This document shows positions 52,014 to 62,494 of a DNA stretch of 64,000 bases, in pieces. This stretch comes from Aegilops tauschii subsp. strangulata (lineage: Eukaryota > Streptophyta > Magnoliopsida > Poales > Poaceae). Both the position numbers and the translations under genes were made by a program. The notes under the pieces were generated by a model, which searched no databases, was not told where the DNA came from, and saw only the letters and a program-made list of their open reading frames with translations. How positions within the stretch are numbered: position 1 is the stretch's first letter; every line of letters begins with the position of its first letter. The stretch lies in contig NC_053035.3 of the NCBI RefSeq assembly GCF_002575655.3, positions 92,839,322 to 92,903,321 on the forward strand. The letters are read 5' to 3'.

Positions 52014-55000
52014 TGTCACAACCTAATTTTTGGCCCTTTCTTTTTTTCTTTTGTTTATCTGAGATTTTTGACGCTAGAGTTGTCATCCTCAAAACCCTTC
52101 CCATAACCTTGCCATTTCCATCTTGGACCAAACCCCAATAATCTTTTCCTTGGGAATATTCCTTTTCTATTAAAGGAATAATCCTTTTTGCCCTAGGTTG
52201 TGAAGCAACCTATATTTCCATCACTCCCAAAATTCCCAAATAATTCTCATAAATTGTTTGGGTCATATTTCCTCAAATATGGCAAAATATTTCATTAGCC
52301 ATGTTTCCCATCATGCTCAATTAATTATTTTCCTATTCTGTCCTAAATAGCAGATTGTGAAGCAAGTGCCATTTATCTTTGCCCAATTGACCCCAAACTT
52401 CTTGGACACCTTTTCATGTCCAAATAATTGTCTCATGCCAAAATTCAACCTAATTTGCCTAGTGAATATTCCTGAGCAATATTTCAAAGTTCCTGTCTGA
52501 GGGAATTGTTTGTGAAGGATGTACTAGCTAGGTTAACCAAATTGAGTTGAAATTTTGCATGGTCCTTAGTTTTATCAAATCAAAGCCCTCCTCAAGCTTT
52601 GAGCTCATGCAATGCATCCATGTGAGCTGAGCATCAATTCTTTGGTTCTTTCCAAATTTTCAGTTAGTGAAGCAAGTATATTTTATCTTGCTCCATTAGT
52701 CTAAAAAAATTCCTAGGCCTTCTCCTACATATACAACCTATCTCCACCAAATTTGGGCATATTTCATCTAGCCATTTTGCCTCAGGAATTTCCCTAAGTT
52801 TCTGTCCAGAGAGGTGTTGTATGAAGGAAGTACCATTTTGGCTTGGCCAAATGGCATGAAATTTTTATGGCACTCCCACGTGACCAAATAATCCTGTCAT
52901 GCCCATTTTCAGCTCAATTCATCACTCTATCTGAGTGCTTTTTCCTGTTCTTGTTTCTGGACCAGTTTATGTGGTTGTTAAGCAACTATATTAAATACTG
53001 GTCCAAATCATCTCATAATTCACAGGACTATAGTCCTTCCTAACCTAAACTCCCCTGGCATCTTATTTGGCTCTAATCTCACCTCAGTTGATTACTGTTT
53101 CATGACCAAGTTTGCAACAGCAAACTTCAGAGCTCACTTACCGTTTAACCACTGCGTCTTTAACCAAGTTACACCACTGCAGTTGAAACCTCCCCAGGAA
53201 GGACTAACCCCCAGACATCGTTTGGCCACAGTGTGGCACGGTGTGCACCCGTGCACGCGGTGACCATCGTTTTGGCACGCACTGGCTGCGCCCAGAACGT
53301 CTTCTTGCTCAGGCCCCCTCCTCTGCTCAGCGTCTCAGCGAGCATGGGCATGTCCACTAGCTTCCTCTCGTCATCCCCGTCCTCCTGGAGCCATCTCCCC
53401 CTCCGTAAGCCTCTCCGTCAGCGCTCGTCGCCGCGCACCCATGGGTGAGTAGTGCAAACATGCATTAATGGCACTTGGATGCTTCTCCCCCTTGACCTCT
53501 TCTCCTTCGTGAGCTCCGCGGCTCGTCCGCACCCCCCTTCATCGCGTTCCCGCGCCTCCCTATGATCGTTGTGCATTGCCAGAGCCTTGGCTGAGCGCGA
53601 GCGGCGGCACCCGAGCCCGTGTCCCTCGCCCCGGCTATAAGTAGCCCTCCCCGCGGCCTCCCGAGCACCTCATCAGCCTCATCCCACTCCCCCACGCCTC
53701 CCCGACCCGTCCATCCCTCTCCAGGAGCTCTCCTCGCTCGCCAATCCCGCCATGCCCGCCGCCTCTGTCGTCTTCAATTCCGGCGAGCCAGTGCTCCTTT
53801 CTCTCTTCCACCACCACGAAGGAGCCTCTCGAGTCCCCAAGAGCCGCCCCAGAACTCCTCCCCTCCCTCCGGCAGCCTCTTGCCGTGATCCCCATCGCCA
53901 CCGGTGGCCTCTTCCGCCGCGACCCGTGCCGTCGTCATTCCGCTCCTCCTCAGCATTCGTGCAGTGTGGGGATGGACGCGGCACTCTTCCTTGAGTTCGC
54001 CAGTGCCCGGAGCGCCGGCAATGGTGGCCGGAGTCACCGGGGCTCGTCGCCGGAGCACGCCGCTCCTCCACTGCATCGGGTGGGCAGGAGGTTGAAGGCA
54101 AGCCCAGGCCAGGCGGGGCGACCTGTGCGCGGGACCCCCCCCCCCCCCGTCAGCCGCTCAGCGCCCAGCCCCGCCTCGCCACGTCAATTAAGTGGACACG
54201 GCAAATCCCAGAGGTACGTTTTCCCCATTTGAAGGCGTATTTTCTCTCTGTTCAGCCTGAAATGCATTTTCCTTTTCTGAAAGCGTACTTTGGTCTTGCT
54301 TCGGCTGAAAATATGTTTCCTCTATATAGAAGGCGTATTTCCGCGGAATGCGCTTTCTGTCTAACCGGTCAGGGGCCTGTCTGTGAATCTAACTTTTACA
54401 GAATAGTCCCTGGTCTTCAAGCCCTCGTATCTTTTTTCTCGAGACTCCGTTTGAGGTGAATCCAACGCCCACATCTTTGTCTTGTCGAGCCCGTTCTGTT
54501 GGTATCTTTTTCACTAGGGTTTGACATAATGGAAATGACCATTTTTCCCTTGCCCCTAATCAGCCCCCTCCAGGAGAGTAAGTGGTGCATATAACATCAT
54601 CATGTTGCATGATAGTATCATCATGTTTATATGTTCATGCCATGCTCGTATTGTTCTAGTTGTATCATGTTGTTCATGCCATGTTGTTCTGATAGTATCA
54701 TGTTAATCCTTGTTAATCTTTAACTGCCATGCTGTTGTCTGTCTTGATTGCTTTGGTTGTTGTGAGCTTGCAAGTACATTCAATGTACTGACCTGGCGTG
54801 TCATGCCAGGTTGCAGGTCATGCCGGATTTGATTGCTTGTTTGTCATGGATCCCTTGTTTGTGAGCTAGGATAAGCGTTCCAGCCAGAGTCCCTCTGGAG
54901 TGGAGTTCATCACCGTCGTTGCTGTTTTGCTGCTAGAGTTATTCCGCTGCATCTGTTGTTCTGCTGCTTGCATGGAGCAACCGTGGCAGGCGTAGTGTCC

Positions 55001-55150
55001 TCGTGCCGATGTAATCCCCTTGTATCCATATAGCTTGTAATAAAGAGCTGATTTGTTCTATGCTAAGCAGTTCCGTATTCCAGAAGACTTCTCCTCGATC
55101 TCTAGGCTGGAATACGGGGCGTTCCGGCTTCTCTGAGCCGGGGTGCCACA
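52014..55150 (+). repeat. 3' LTR of E6 (3137 bp)
   Basis: It begins TGTCACAACCTAATTTTTGG after the purine tract and ends CGGGGTGCCACA, identical to the 5' LTR remnant. The first 1.1 kb is A/T-rich. From about 53200 it is GC-rich, with a TATA box (GGCTATAAGTAGCCC, 53632-53646). 54232-54350 has three GAA(G/A)GCGTA(T/C)TT repeats about 50 bp apart. The palindrome AGTACATT-C-AATGTACT is at 54773-54789. Confidence 0.85.
53636..53642 (+). promoter_or_regulatory. Putative TATA box in E6 LTR
   Basis: CTATAAGTAG within a GC-rich stretch, where an LTR promoter is expected. Inferred from sequence only. Confidence 0.5.
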
Positions 55151-55982
55151 AATTCCTTGGCCTTCTTGAACGGGGCCATATGGACCATGGCATAGAGGTC
55201 GTACAGTGGTGGCACTTCCTTCTTGTTGTGTTTCGCCTAAAAGAGAGGAACAACATATTAGTTGAGGGCTGAAGCTAGCATGAAGAATGAAATAGCATGA
55301 ATCGTTAAGGGCTGAAACCACATACCCAGTGATCCCCATACTCAAACAGGTTGGAGCTCCCTTGATGGTGTGGCACACCTCGCATTTGGGGACGCTTATC
55401 CCTGGCCTTGTTGTGTTCAGGTAGTCATTGGGGAGAGCACCACTCATCCACCAACGCCTCCCAACAGTCCATCATATCTGCACACCATCTCAGGGGCACC
55501 TAAGTTTGGCAAAGAGAAATTTCAACGCTACGCCTACGAATGAAATCAAGGAAACTAAGTACAAGGCCTTAAGAATAGGTAATTACCTTCATGTACTTGT
55601 CATTACTCAGATACTTGCGGCGGCACTTCTTCTTGGCCCTCCTAATGTTAGTTGAGGCGTAGTAGTCTCGAACAGCCTGCACCCTAGCCTCGTGCCGTAA
55701 GTTCTGAAGTAGGCGCTTGCACTCGACTTCGAGAACCCTAGCCGCCTCCGCCTCGTGTTCCTCAGCAACCCTTTAGAAGGTCTGCAATCGAACAAGACAA
55801 CACTGATTAGTACAATCACTAGGTAATGTTGATTTTTTATTTTGTAAAGGAGAAATTACCCAAAACTGCCACCTCACAATGTCGGCCACCGTCTCGCACA
55901 TGACACCGTCGAACCTCTCCTCTGGCGGGGCCGGGGCAGCCATGTACAACTCCCAGCTCATTGCTAGCTGTGGAGCCTGACC
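55151..55982 (-). pseudogene. Exon-intron gene fragment, possibly plant transposase-related
   Basis: Non-LTR sequence trapped between E6 and E7. On the minus strand four exon pieces with GT...AG introns can be read: about 55982-55860 (APAPPEERFDGVMCETVADI), about 55787-55587 (VAEEHEAEAARVLEVECKRL, RRAKKKCRRKYLSNDKYMK), about 55501-55325 (RWCADMMDCWEALVDEWCSP, then MRGVPHHQGSSNLFEYGDHW) and about 55236-55151 (AKHNKKEVPPLYDLYAMVHM). The later joins keep the frame. It is inactivated by a TAA early in piece 2 and a TGA after EWCSPQ, and both ends are cut. The W-x-LV-x-EW ... HHQGS-x-NL-x-Y-x-W pattern recalls the plant transposase (Transposase_24/Ptta En-Spm) group. That assignment is from memory of the pattern and is tentative. 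The original gene could also be a host gene. Confidence 0.5.
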
Positions 55983-57714
55983 TGAAGGAAATATGCCCTA
56001 GAGGCAATGATAAAGTTATTATTTATTTCCTTATTTCATGATAAATGTTTATTATTCATGCTAAAATTGTATTAACCGGAAACATAATACATGTGTGAAT
56101 ACATAGACAAACAGAGTGTCACTAGTATGCCTCTACTTGACTAGCTCGTTGATCAAACATGGTAATGTTTCCTAACCATAGACATGAGTTGTCATTTGAT
56201 AAATGGGATCACATCATTAGAGAATTATGTGAATGACTTGACCCATTCCGTTAGCTTAGCACTTGATCGTTTTAGTTTACTGCTATTGCTTTCTTCATGA
56301 CTTATACATGTTCCTATAACTATGAGATTATGCAACTCCCGATTACCAGAGGAACACTTTGTGTGCTACCAAACGTTACAACGTAACTGGGTGATTATAA
56401 AGGTGCTCAACAGGTGTCTCCGATGGTACTTGTTGAGTTGGCATAAATCGAGACTAGGATTTGTCAGTCCGATTGTCCGAGAGATATCTCTGGGCCCTCT
56501 CAGTAATGCACATCACTATAAGCCTTGCAAGCAATGTGACTAATGAATTAGTTGCGGGATGATGCATTATGGAACGAGTAAAGAGACTTGCCAGTAACGA
56601 GATTGAGCTAGGTATTGAGATACCGACGATCGAATCTCGGGCAAGTAACATACCGATGACAAAGGGAACAACGTATGTTGTTATGCAGTTTGACCGATAA
56701 AGATCTTCGTAGAATATGTAGGAACCAATATGAGCATCCAGGTTCCGCTATTGGTTATTTACCGGAGACATGTCTCGGTCATGTCTACATAGTTCTCGAA
56801 CCCGTAGGGTCCGCACGCTTAAAGTTCGGTGACGATCGATATTATGAGTTTTTGTGTTTTGATGTACCGAAGGTAGTTCGGAGTCCCGGATATGATCACG
56901 GACATGACTAGGAGTCTCGAAATGATCGAGACGTAAAGATCGATATATTGGATGACTATGTTCGGACACCGGAAGTGTTTCTGGAGGTTTCGGACATATA
57001 CCGGAGTACCTGGGGGTTACCGGAACCCCCCGGGGAGTATATTGGGCCTAACGGGCCCTAGTGGGAGAAGAGGAGGGGCGGCGAGGGCAGCCGTGCCCCC
57101 CCTCCCCCTCTAGTCCGAATTGGACAAGGAGGGGGGTGGCGCCCCCCTTTCCTTCTCTCCTTCTCTCCCTTCCTTCTCCTCTCCTACTCCTACTTGGAAG
57201 GGGGGAGTCCTACTCCCGGTGGGAGTAGGACTCCTCATGGGGCGCGCCATAGGAGGCCGCCCCCCCTCCTCCACTCCTTTATATACGGGGAGGGGGCACC
57301 CCTTGGAGACACAACAAATTATCATTGATCTCTTAGCCGTGTGCGGTGCCCCCCTCCACCATAATCCACCTTGGTAATATCATAGCGGTGCTTAGGCGAA
57401 GCCCTGGGTCGGTAGCATCATCATTACCGTCACCACGCCGTCGTGCTGATGAAGCTCTTCCCCGAAGCTCTACTGGATCGTGTGTTCACGGAATGTCACC
57501 GAGTTGAACGTGTGCTGAACGTGGAGGTGTCGTACGTTCGGTACTGAGGATCGGTCGATCGTGAAGACGTACGACTACATCAACCGTGTTGTTATAATGC
57601 TTCAGCTTACGTCTACGAGGGTACATAGACGACACTCTCCCCTCTCGTTGTTATGCATCACCATGATCTTGCGTGTGCGTAGGAAATTTCTTGACATTAC
57701 TACGTTCCCCAACA
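55983..57714 (+). repeat. 5' LTR of E7 (1732 bp)
   Basis: TGAAGGAAATATGCCC ... CGTTCCCCAACA. TATA-like TTTATATAC at 57278-57286. The 5 bp before it are TGACC, a candidate target duplication that cannot be checked because the other end is lost. Confidence 0.92.
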
Positions 57715-57715
57715 G

Positions 57716-58949
57716 TGGTATTAGAGCCAGGTTTATGCGTAGATGTTATATGCACGAGTAGAACACAAGTGAGTTGTGGGCGATACAAGTCATACTGCTT
57801 ACCAGCATGTCATACTTTGGTCCGGCAGTATTGTTGGATGAAGTGGCCCGGACCGACACTATGCGTACGCTTACGCGAGACTAGTTCTACCGATGTGCTT
57901 CGCACACAGGTGGCTGGCGGGTGTCAGTTTCCCCAACTTTAGTTGAACCGAGTGTGACTACGCCCAGTCCTTGTTGAAGGTTAAAACAGCACTAAGTTGA
58001 CAGAATATCGTTGTGGTTTTGATGCGTAGGTAAGAACGGTTCTTGCTCAGCCCGTAGCAGCCGCGTAAAACATGCAACAACAAAGTAGAGGACGTCTAAC
58101 TTGTTTTTGCAGGGCATGTTGTGATGTGATATGGTCAAGACATGATGCTATATTTTATTGTATGAGATGATCATGTTTTGTAACGGAGTTATCGGCAACT
58201 GGCAGGAGCCATATGGTTGTCGCTTTAGTATGCAATGCAATCGCCCTGTAATTGCTTTACTTTATCACTAAGCGGTAGCGATAGTCGTAGAAGCAATAGT
58301 TGGCAAGACGACAATGATGCTACGATGGAGATCAAGGTGTCGCGCCGGTGACGATGGTGATCATGACGGTGCTTTGGAGATGGAGATCAAAGGCACAAGA
58401 TGATGATGGCCATATCATATCACTTATATTGATTGCATGTGATGTTTATCCTTTATGCATCTTATTCTGCTTTGATTGACGGTAGCATTATAAGATGATC
58501 TCCCACTAAAATTTTCAAGGTACAAGTGTTCTCCCTGAGTATGCACCATTGCCAAAGTTTGTCGTGCCGAGACACCACGTGATGATCGGGTGTGATAAGC
58601 TCAACGTCCTTGTATAACGGGTGCAAGCCAGTTTTGCACACGCAGAATACTAGGGTTAAACTTGACGAGCCTAGCATATGCAGATATGGCCTCGGAACAC
58701 TGAGACCGAAAGGTCGAGCCTGCATCATATGGTAGATATGATCAACATAGTGATGTTCACCATTGAAAACTACTCCATTTCACGTGATGATCGATTATGG
58801 TTTAGTTGATTTGGATCACGTGATCACTTAGATGATAAGAGAGATGTCTATCTAAGTGGGAGTTCTTAAGTAATATGATTAATTGAACTTAAATTTATCA
58901 TGAACTTAGTACCTGATAGTATTTTGCTTGTCTATGTTGTTGTAGATAG
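57716..58949 (+). other. PBS and leader of E7
   Basis: PBS TGGTATTAGAGC (57716-57727), one base from canonical. 1.2 kb leader homologous to those of E3 and E5. No ORF. Confidence 0.85.
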
Positions 58950-60266
58950 ATGGCCCATGCTATTGTTTCGTTGAATTTTAATGCGTTCCTTGAGAAAGCA
59001 AACTTGAAAGATGATGGTAGCAATTACACAGACTGGGTCCGTAACTTGAGGATTATCCTCATTGCTGCACAGAAGAATTACGTCCTGGAAGCACCGCTGG
59101 GTGCCAGGCATGCTGCAGATGCTACTGATGACGTTAAGAACGTCTGGCAGAGCAAAGCTGATGACTACTCGATAGTTCAGTGTGCCATGCTTTACGGCTT
59201 AGAATCGGGACTTCAATGACGTTTTGAACGTCATGGAGCATATGAGATGTTCCAAGAGTTGAAGTTAATATTTCAAGCAAATGCCCGGATTGAGAGATAT
59301 GAAGTCTCCAATAAGTTCTACAGCTGCAAAATGGAGGAGAATAGTTCTGTCAGTGAACATATACTCAGAATGTCTGGGTACTGCAATCACTTGATTCAAC
59401 TGGGAGTTAATCTTCCGGATGATAGTGTCATTGACAGAATTCTTCAATCACTGCCACCAAGCTACAAGAGCTTCGTGATGAACTATAATATGCAAGGGAT
59501 GGATAAGACAATTCCCGAGTTGTTCGCAATGCTAAAGGCTGCGGAGGTAGAAATCAAGAAGGAGCATCAAGTGTTGATGGTCAACAAGACCACCAGTTTC
59601 AATAAAAAGGGTAAAGGGAAGAAGAAGGGGAACTTCAAAAAGAACGGAAAACAAGTTGCTGCTCAGGAGAAGAAACCCAAGTCTGGACCTAAGCCTGAGA
59701 CTGAGTGCTTCTACTACAAACAGACTGGTCACTGGAAGCAGAACTGCCCCAAGTATTTGGCGGATAAGAAGGATGGCAAGGTGAACAAAGGTATATGTGA
59801 TATACATGTTATTGATGTGTACCTTACTAGAGCTCGCAGTAGCACCTGGGTATTTGATACTGGTTCTTTTGCTAATATTTGCAACTCGAAACAGGGACTA
59901 CGGATTGAGCGAAGATTGGCTAAGGACGAGGTGACGATGCGCGTGGGAAATGGTTCCAAAGTCGATGTGATCGTCGTCGGCACGCTACCTCTACATCTAC
60001 CTTCGGGATTAATTTTAGACCTGAATAATTTTTATTTGGTGCCAGCGTTGAGCATGAACATTATATCTAGATCTTGTTTGATGCGAGACGGTTATTCATT
60101 TAAATCTGAGAATAATGGTTGTTCTATTTATATGAGTAATATCTTTTATGGTCATGCACCCTTGAAGAGTGGTCTATTTGTGTTGAATCTCGATAGTAGT
60201 AATACACATATTCATAATGTTGAAGCCAAAAGATGCAGAGTTGATAATGATAATGCAACTTATTTG
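58950..60266 (+). pseudogene. E7 gag and protease, interrupted
   Basis: ATG 58950 (MAHAIVSLNFNAFLEK). A TGA at 59217-59219 stops gag after ESGLQ, and 59247 onward continues in the same frame. The zinc knuckle is CFYYKQTGHWKQNC: the second Cys is replaced by Tyr (codon TAC, 59715-59717). Protease WVFDTGSFANICNS has a good DTG. The frame then runs through the INT-proximal spacer (LFVLNLDSSNTHIHNVEAKR) and is cut in the integrase zinc module (NATYL, expected next WHCRLGH) by the LINE. The last 15 residues of the ORF ending at 60317 are LINE-derived. Confidence 0.9.
60253..60266 (+). other. Target site duplication of the LINE, left copy (14 bp)
   Basis: ATGCAACTTATTTG here and at 62445-62458. 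The T-run of the LINE tail follows directly, and the Copia sequence resumes TGGCACTGCC after the right copy. Confidence 0.95.
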
Positions 60267-62444
60267 TTTTTTTACCTTGAAAACAACAGGAGAGGCTCCT
60301 ACTGTGTTGTATTATAATAAAATGGAGTTACATCATATGTACATACTCTTGAGGAAAAACCCTCAAGGGGGGTATGTAAAGTATCAACTAGGGGGAAGCT
60401 AATAGAAGTGGTGGGTGACTGAAAAGTTCAGTGAAGAGGAACAAATTACAAAGCTAGGGCAAATAAAGTTATGTAGTCCCAATGAGCTTTGTCTACTCTA
60501 AATTTGAGCCAGAGAAGGTCTACCTTGGTTCTCTCTCTCCAAGCTGCCAAAGATGGTGGTATGTTCCTGAAAATAAAGTTGTTGCTTTCCTTCTAGATAT
60601 TCCAGGCCACGATCCCCACAAATTCAAAGAAAAGTTCCCCATTAAAAGATCGTCTGGCAGCTTGGATGGCTTCTATTCTGGAGAGGTTCATGTTCCAAGC
60701 AATCCCCACTTTCAGCCAGCAAGAAGAGCTGAAGGGACACGTGAAGATTAAATGCTCAATGGTTTCTTCCACCCCAACGCTACAAAGGATGCAGTTGAAT
60801 CTTTATTGATGTTAAAGTGGTGTCTTCTGAGCATGTTCCTAGTATTTAATCTGTCTGCCAGCAAAAACCACATAAAAACCTTAATTTTCATATGCAGTTT
60901 AGATTTCCAAATCCAAGCAAAAGGAGGAGGCGCCACAATGTCCTTATGACAGTGCTCGTAGAATTTTTTGGGAAAATACGCTTGCCCCCAGACATAGATC
61001 CAAGAATCCGCTGCATGCGATTGATTAAGGCTTTCCGGCTTAAAATAAAGCACTAATTGAAGTTCCTCGAACGCTTCTGGCGAGAGGGGGATGTGGACCA
61101 TGTCGGACCAATCATTAGTTGCATAGAACTCTGCCACCGAGCAGTCCTCATTAATGACAAAAGAAAAGAGGCATGCAAAACGATCTGCCAGAAGAATCTC
61201 ATGCCATTTGTCATGCCGCATGGCAATATTTTTACCATCACCAACCAACGGGGAAGATATACCTCTGAAAATTGGCATTAGCTTGAAGATTTGTCCCATA
61301 TGAGTTTAACCCAAGGCAGCTCGGCCCTGTTATAGAATTTATCAAGGAATTTGAGCAGGAGACCCAGATTCTAGACTTTGATATTAACAACACCCAGGCC
61401 CCCATGCGCCTTTGGACAGCAAACTCTTTGCCAAGCAACCAAAGAGTTACAGGATTCACCTTGCTCATTCTTCTTAGTCCAAACAAATCTTCGTCTCACC
61501 TTATCAAAGTATTGCATAAAACCAGCATTTAGCTGCAGCGTGCACATAGCAAAATTGATCATGGAAGTAGCCACAGAGTTGACTAAAGTTATCCTAGAAG
61601 CATGACAAAGGAGCGAGCATGTGCTGGACAATCTTCTCTCAACTCGATCCACAAGAGGCAATAGATCAGTCATAGTAGGCTTGGTGGTGCCGAGTGGGAG
61701 GCCAAGGTAAGTAAAAGGCATTTTACCTATCTTGCAACCAAACTCAGCAGCTAGACCAGCAGCAACAGATGGGTCTACATTAATTGGCACCAAAATAGAC
61801 TTTTGGAAATTAATTTTCAGACCCGATGAGAGAGCAAAATCTTGGAGGATTTTCTTTAGGTGAAGTAGTTGCTCCTTGCAAGCCGGGAGAATAATGATTG
61901 TATCGTCAGTGTATTGAATGATGGGGAATTTACCCTGTCTTGGGATCGGCAGGCTCAGATTTTCATTAGCAAACTCATCGTTAATCACATACTGCAATAA
62001 CTCCACCGCTAAGACAAACAATAAAGGCGACACCGGGTCGCCCTGACGGACTCCTCTTTTGCACTGAAAAGAATTACCAGGAATAGAGTTCAGGAGCACC
62101 GAGGAATGGCCAGAGGCCAATAATAATCTGACCCACTGAATCCATTTATCATCAAACTCCAATTTTTCCATCATGGAAAAAATCTGATCGTGTTCGACCA
62201 AATCAAAGGCTTTTTCGAAATCTAACTTTAGGAGAACAATTTATCTGCCAGAATGCTCACATTGGTGAATATATTCGAACGCCCAAGCTAGACAATCCTG
62301 AATGGATTTACCTTTAATAAATCCGTACTAATTCTCATGAATGATTTTGAGGATAACTTTTTGAAGGCGATCGGCTAGCAGCTTAGTCAACAATTTTAGA
62401 CAACAATTAAGCAATGAAATGGGACGAAAATCATTCACTGTTGT
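60267..62444 (-). mobile_element. 5'-truncated LINE (non-LTR retrotransposon), 2178 bp
   Basis: Minus-strand element with a short poly(A) end (T-run at 60267-60273), flanked by a 14 bp direct repeat. Its 5' end falls inside RT ([20 protein letters not shown] is the first motif present), so endonuclease and ORF1 are missing, as expected after incomplete reverse transcription. It lies in the gag-pol gene of E7. Confidence 0.94.
60600..62444 (-). pseudogene. LINE reverse transcriptase and zf-RVT region
   Basis: RT is read from 62444: [10 protein letters not shown], a stop near 62328, GFIKGKSIQDCLAWAFEYIH, a stop near 62240, LLKLDFEKAFDLVEHDQIF. The frame 62201-61371 then includes GVRQGDPVSPLLFVLAVELL and the catalytic QYTDDTIIIL, with Thr in place of the usual Ala (YADD). 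Later GLPLGTTKPT and the RT thumb follow. After a frameshift near 61300-61370, the frame 61299-60748 has a zf-RVT domain (FAWIWKSKLHMKIKVFMWFL, then RLNTRNMLRRH). It continues in another frame to about 60600 (ETIEHLIFTCPFSSSCWLKV). At least two stops and two shifts make it dead. Confidence 0.9.
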
Positions 62445-62458
62445 ATGCAACTTATTTG

Positions 62459-62494
62459 TGGCACTGCCGTTTGGGTCATATTGGTGTAAAGCGC
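62459..62494 (+). pseudogene. E7 integrase zinc-module stub
   Basis: It encodes [12 protein letters not shown], continuing E7 after the LINE. It ends at the junction with E8. Confidence 0.85.

Larger units (their letters stand above)
48786..55150 (+). mobile_element. E6: LTR retrotransposon with 3.1 kb LTR and non-coding interior (LARD-like)
   Basis: TGCCACA (48786-48792) is the last 7 bp of the 5' LTR, followed by PBS TGGTATCAGAGC. The interior is about 3.2 kb, then a purine tract AAGGGGGGAAGAG and a 3' LTR from 52014 (TGTCACAACC) to 55150 (GGTGCCACA). No gag, PR, RT or INT motif is visible in any frame of the interior. The combination of very long LTRs and a non-coding interior suits a non-autonomous element mobilised by a Gypsy partner with similar ends. 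The rest of the 5' LTR is left of the nest and outside the window. Confidence 0.8.
55983..62494 (+). mobile_element. E7: third Angela/WIS/BARE-like Copia, truncated, with LINE insertion
   Basis: 5' LTR with the TGAAGGAAATATGCCCTAG start variant, PBS, leader, gag and protease, and the first residues of the integrase zinc module. A LINE interrupts it at 60267-62444. After the LINE only 36 bp of Copia remain (TGGCACTGCC..., 62459-62494). Then the sequence changes abruptly to Gypsy E8, so INT, RT, RNase H and the 3' LTR are missing. Confidence 0.9.

Noticed and set aside
53465..54232. Several overlapping ORFs on both strands
   Set aside because: GC-rich composition leaves all frames open. Without transcript evidence none can be preferred.
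60482..60751. 89-residue plus-strand ORF
   Set aside because: It is antisense to the C-terminal part of the LINE, which reads sensibly on the minus strand (ETIEHLIFTCPF).
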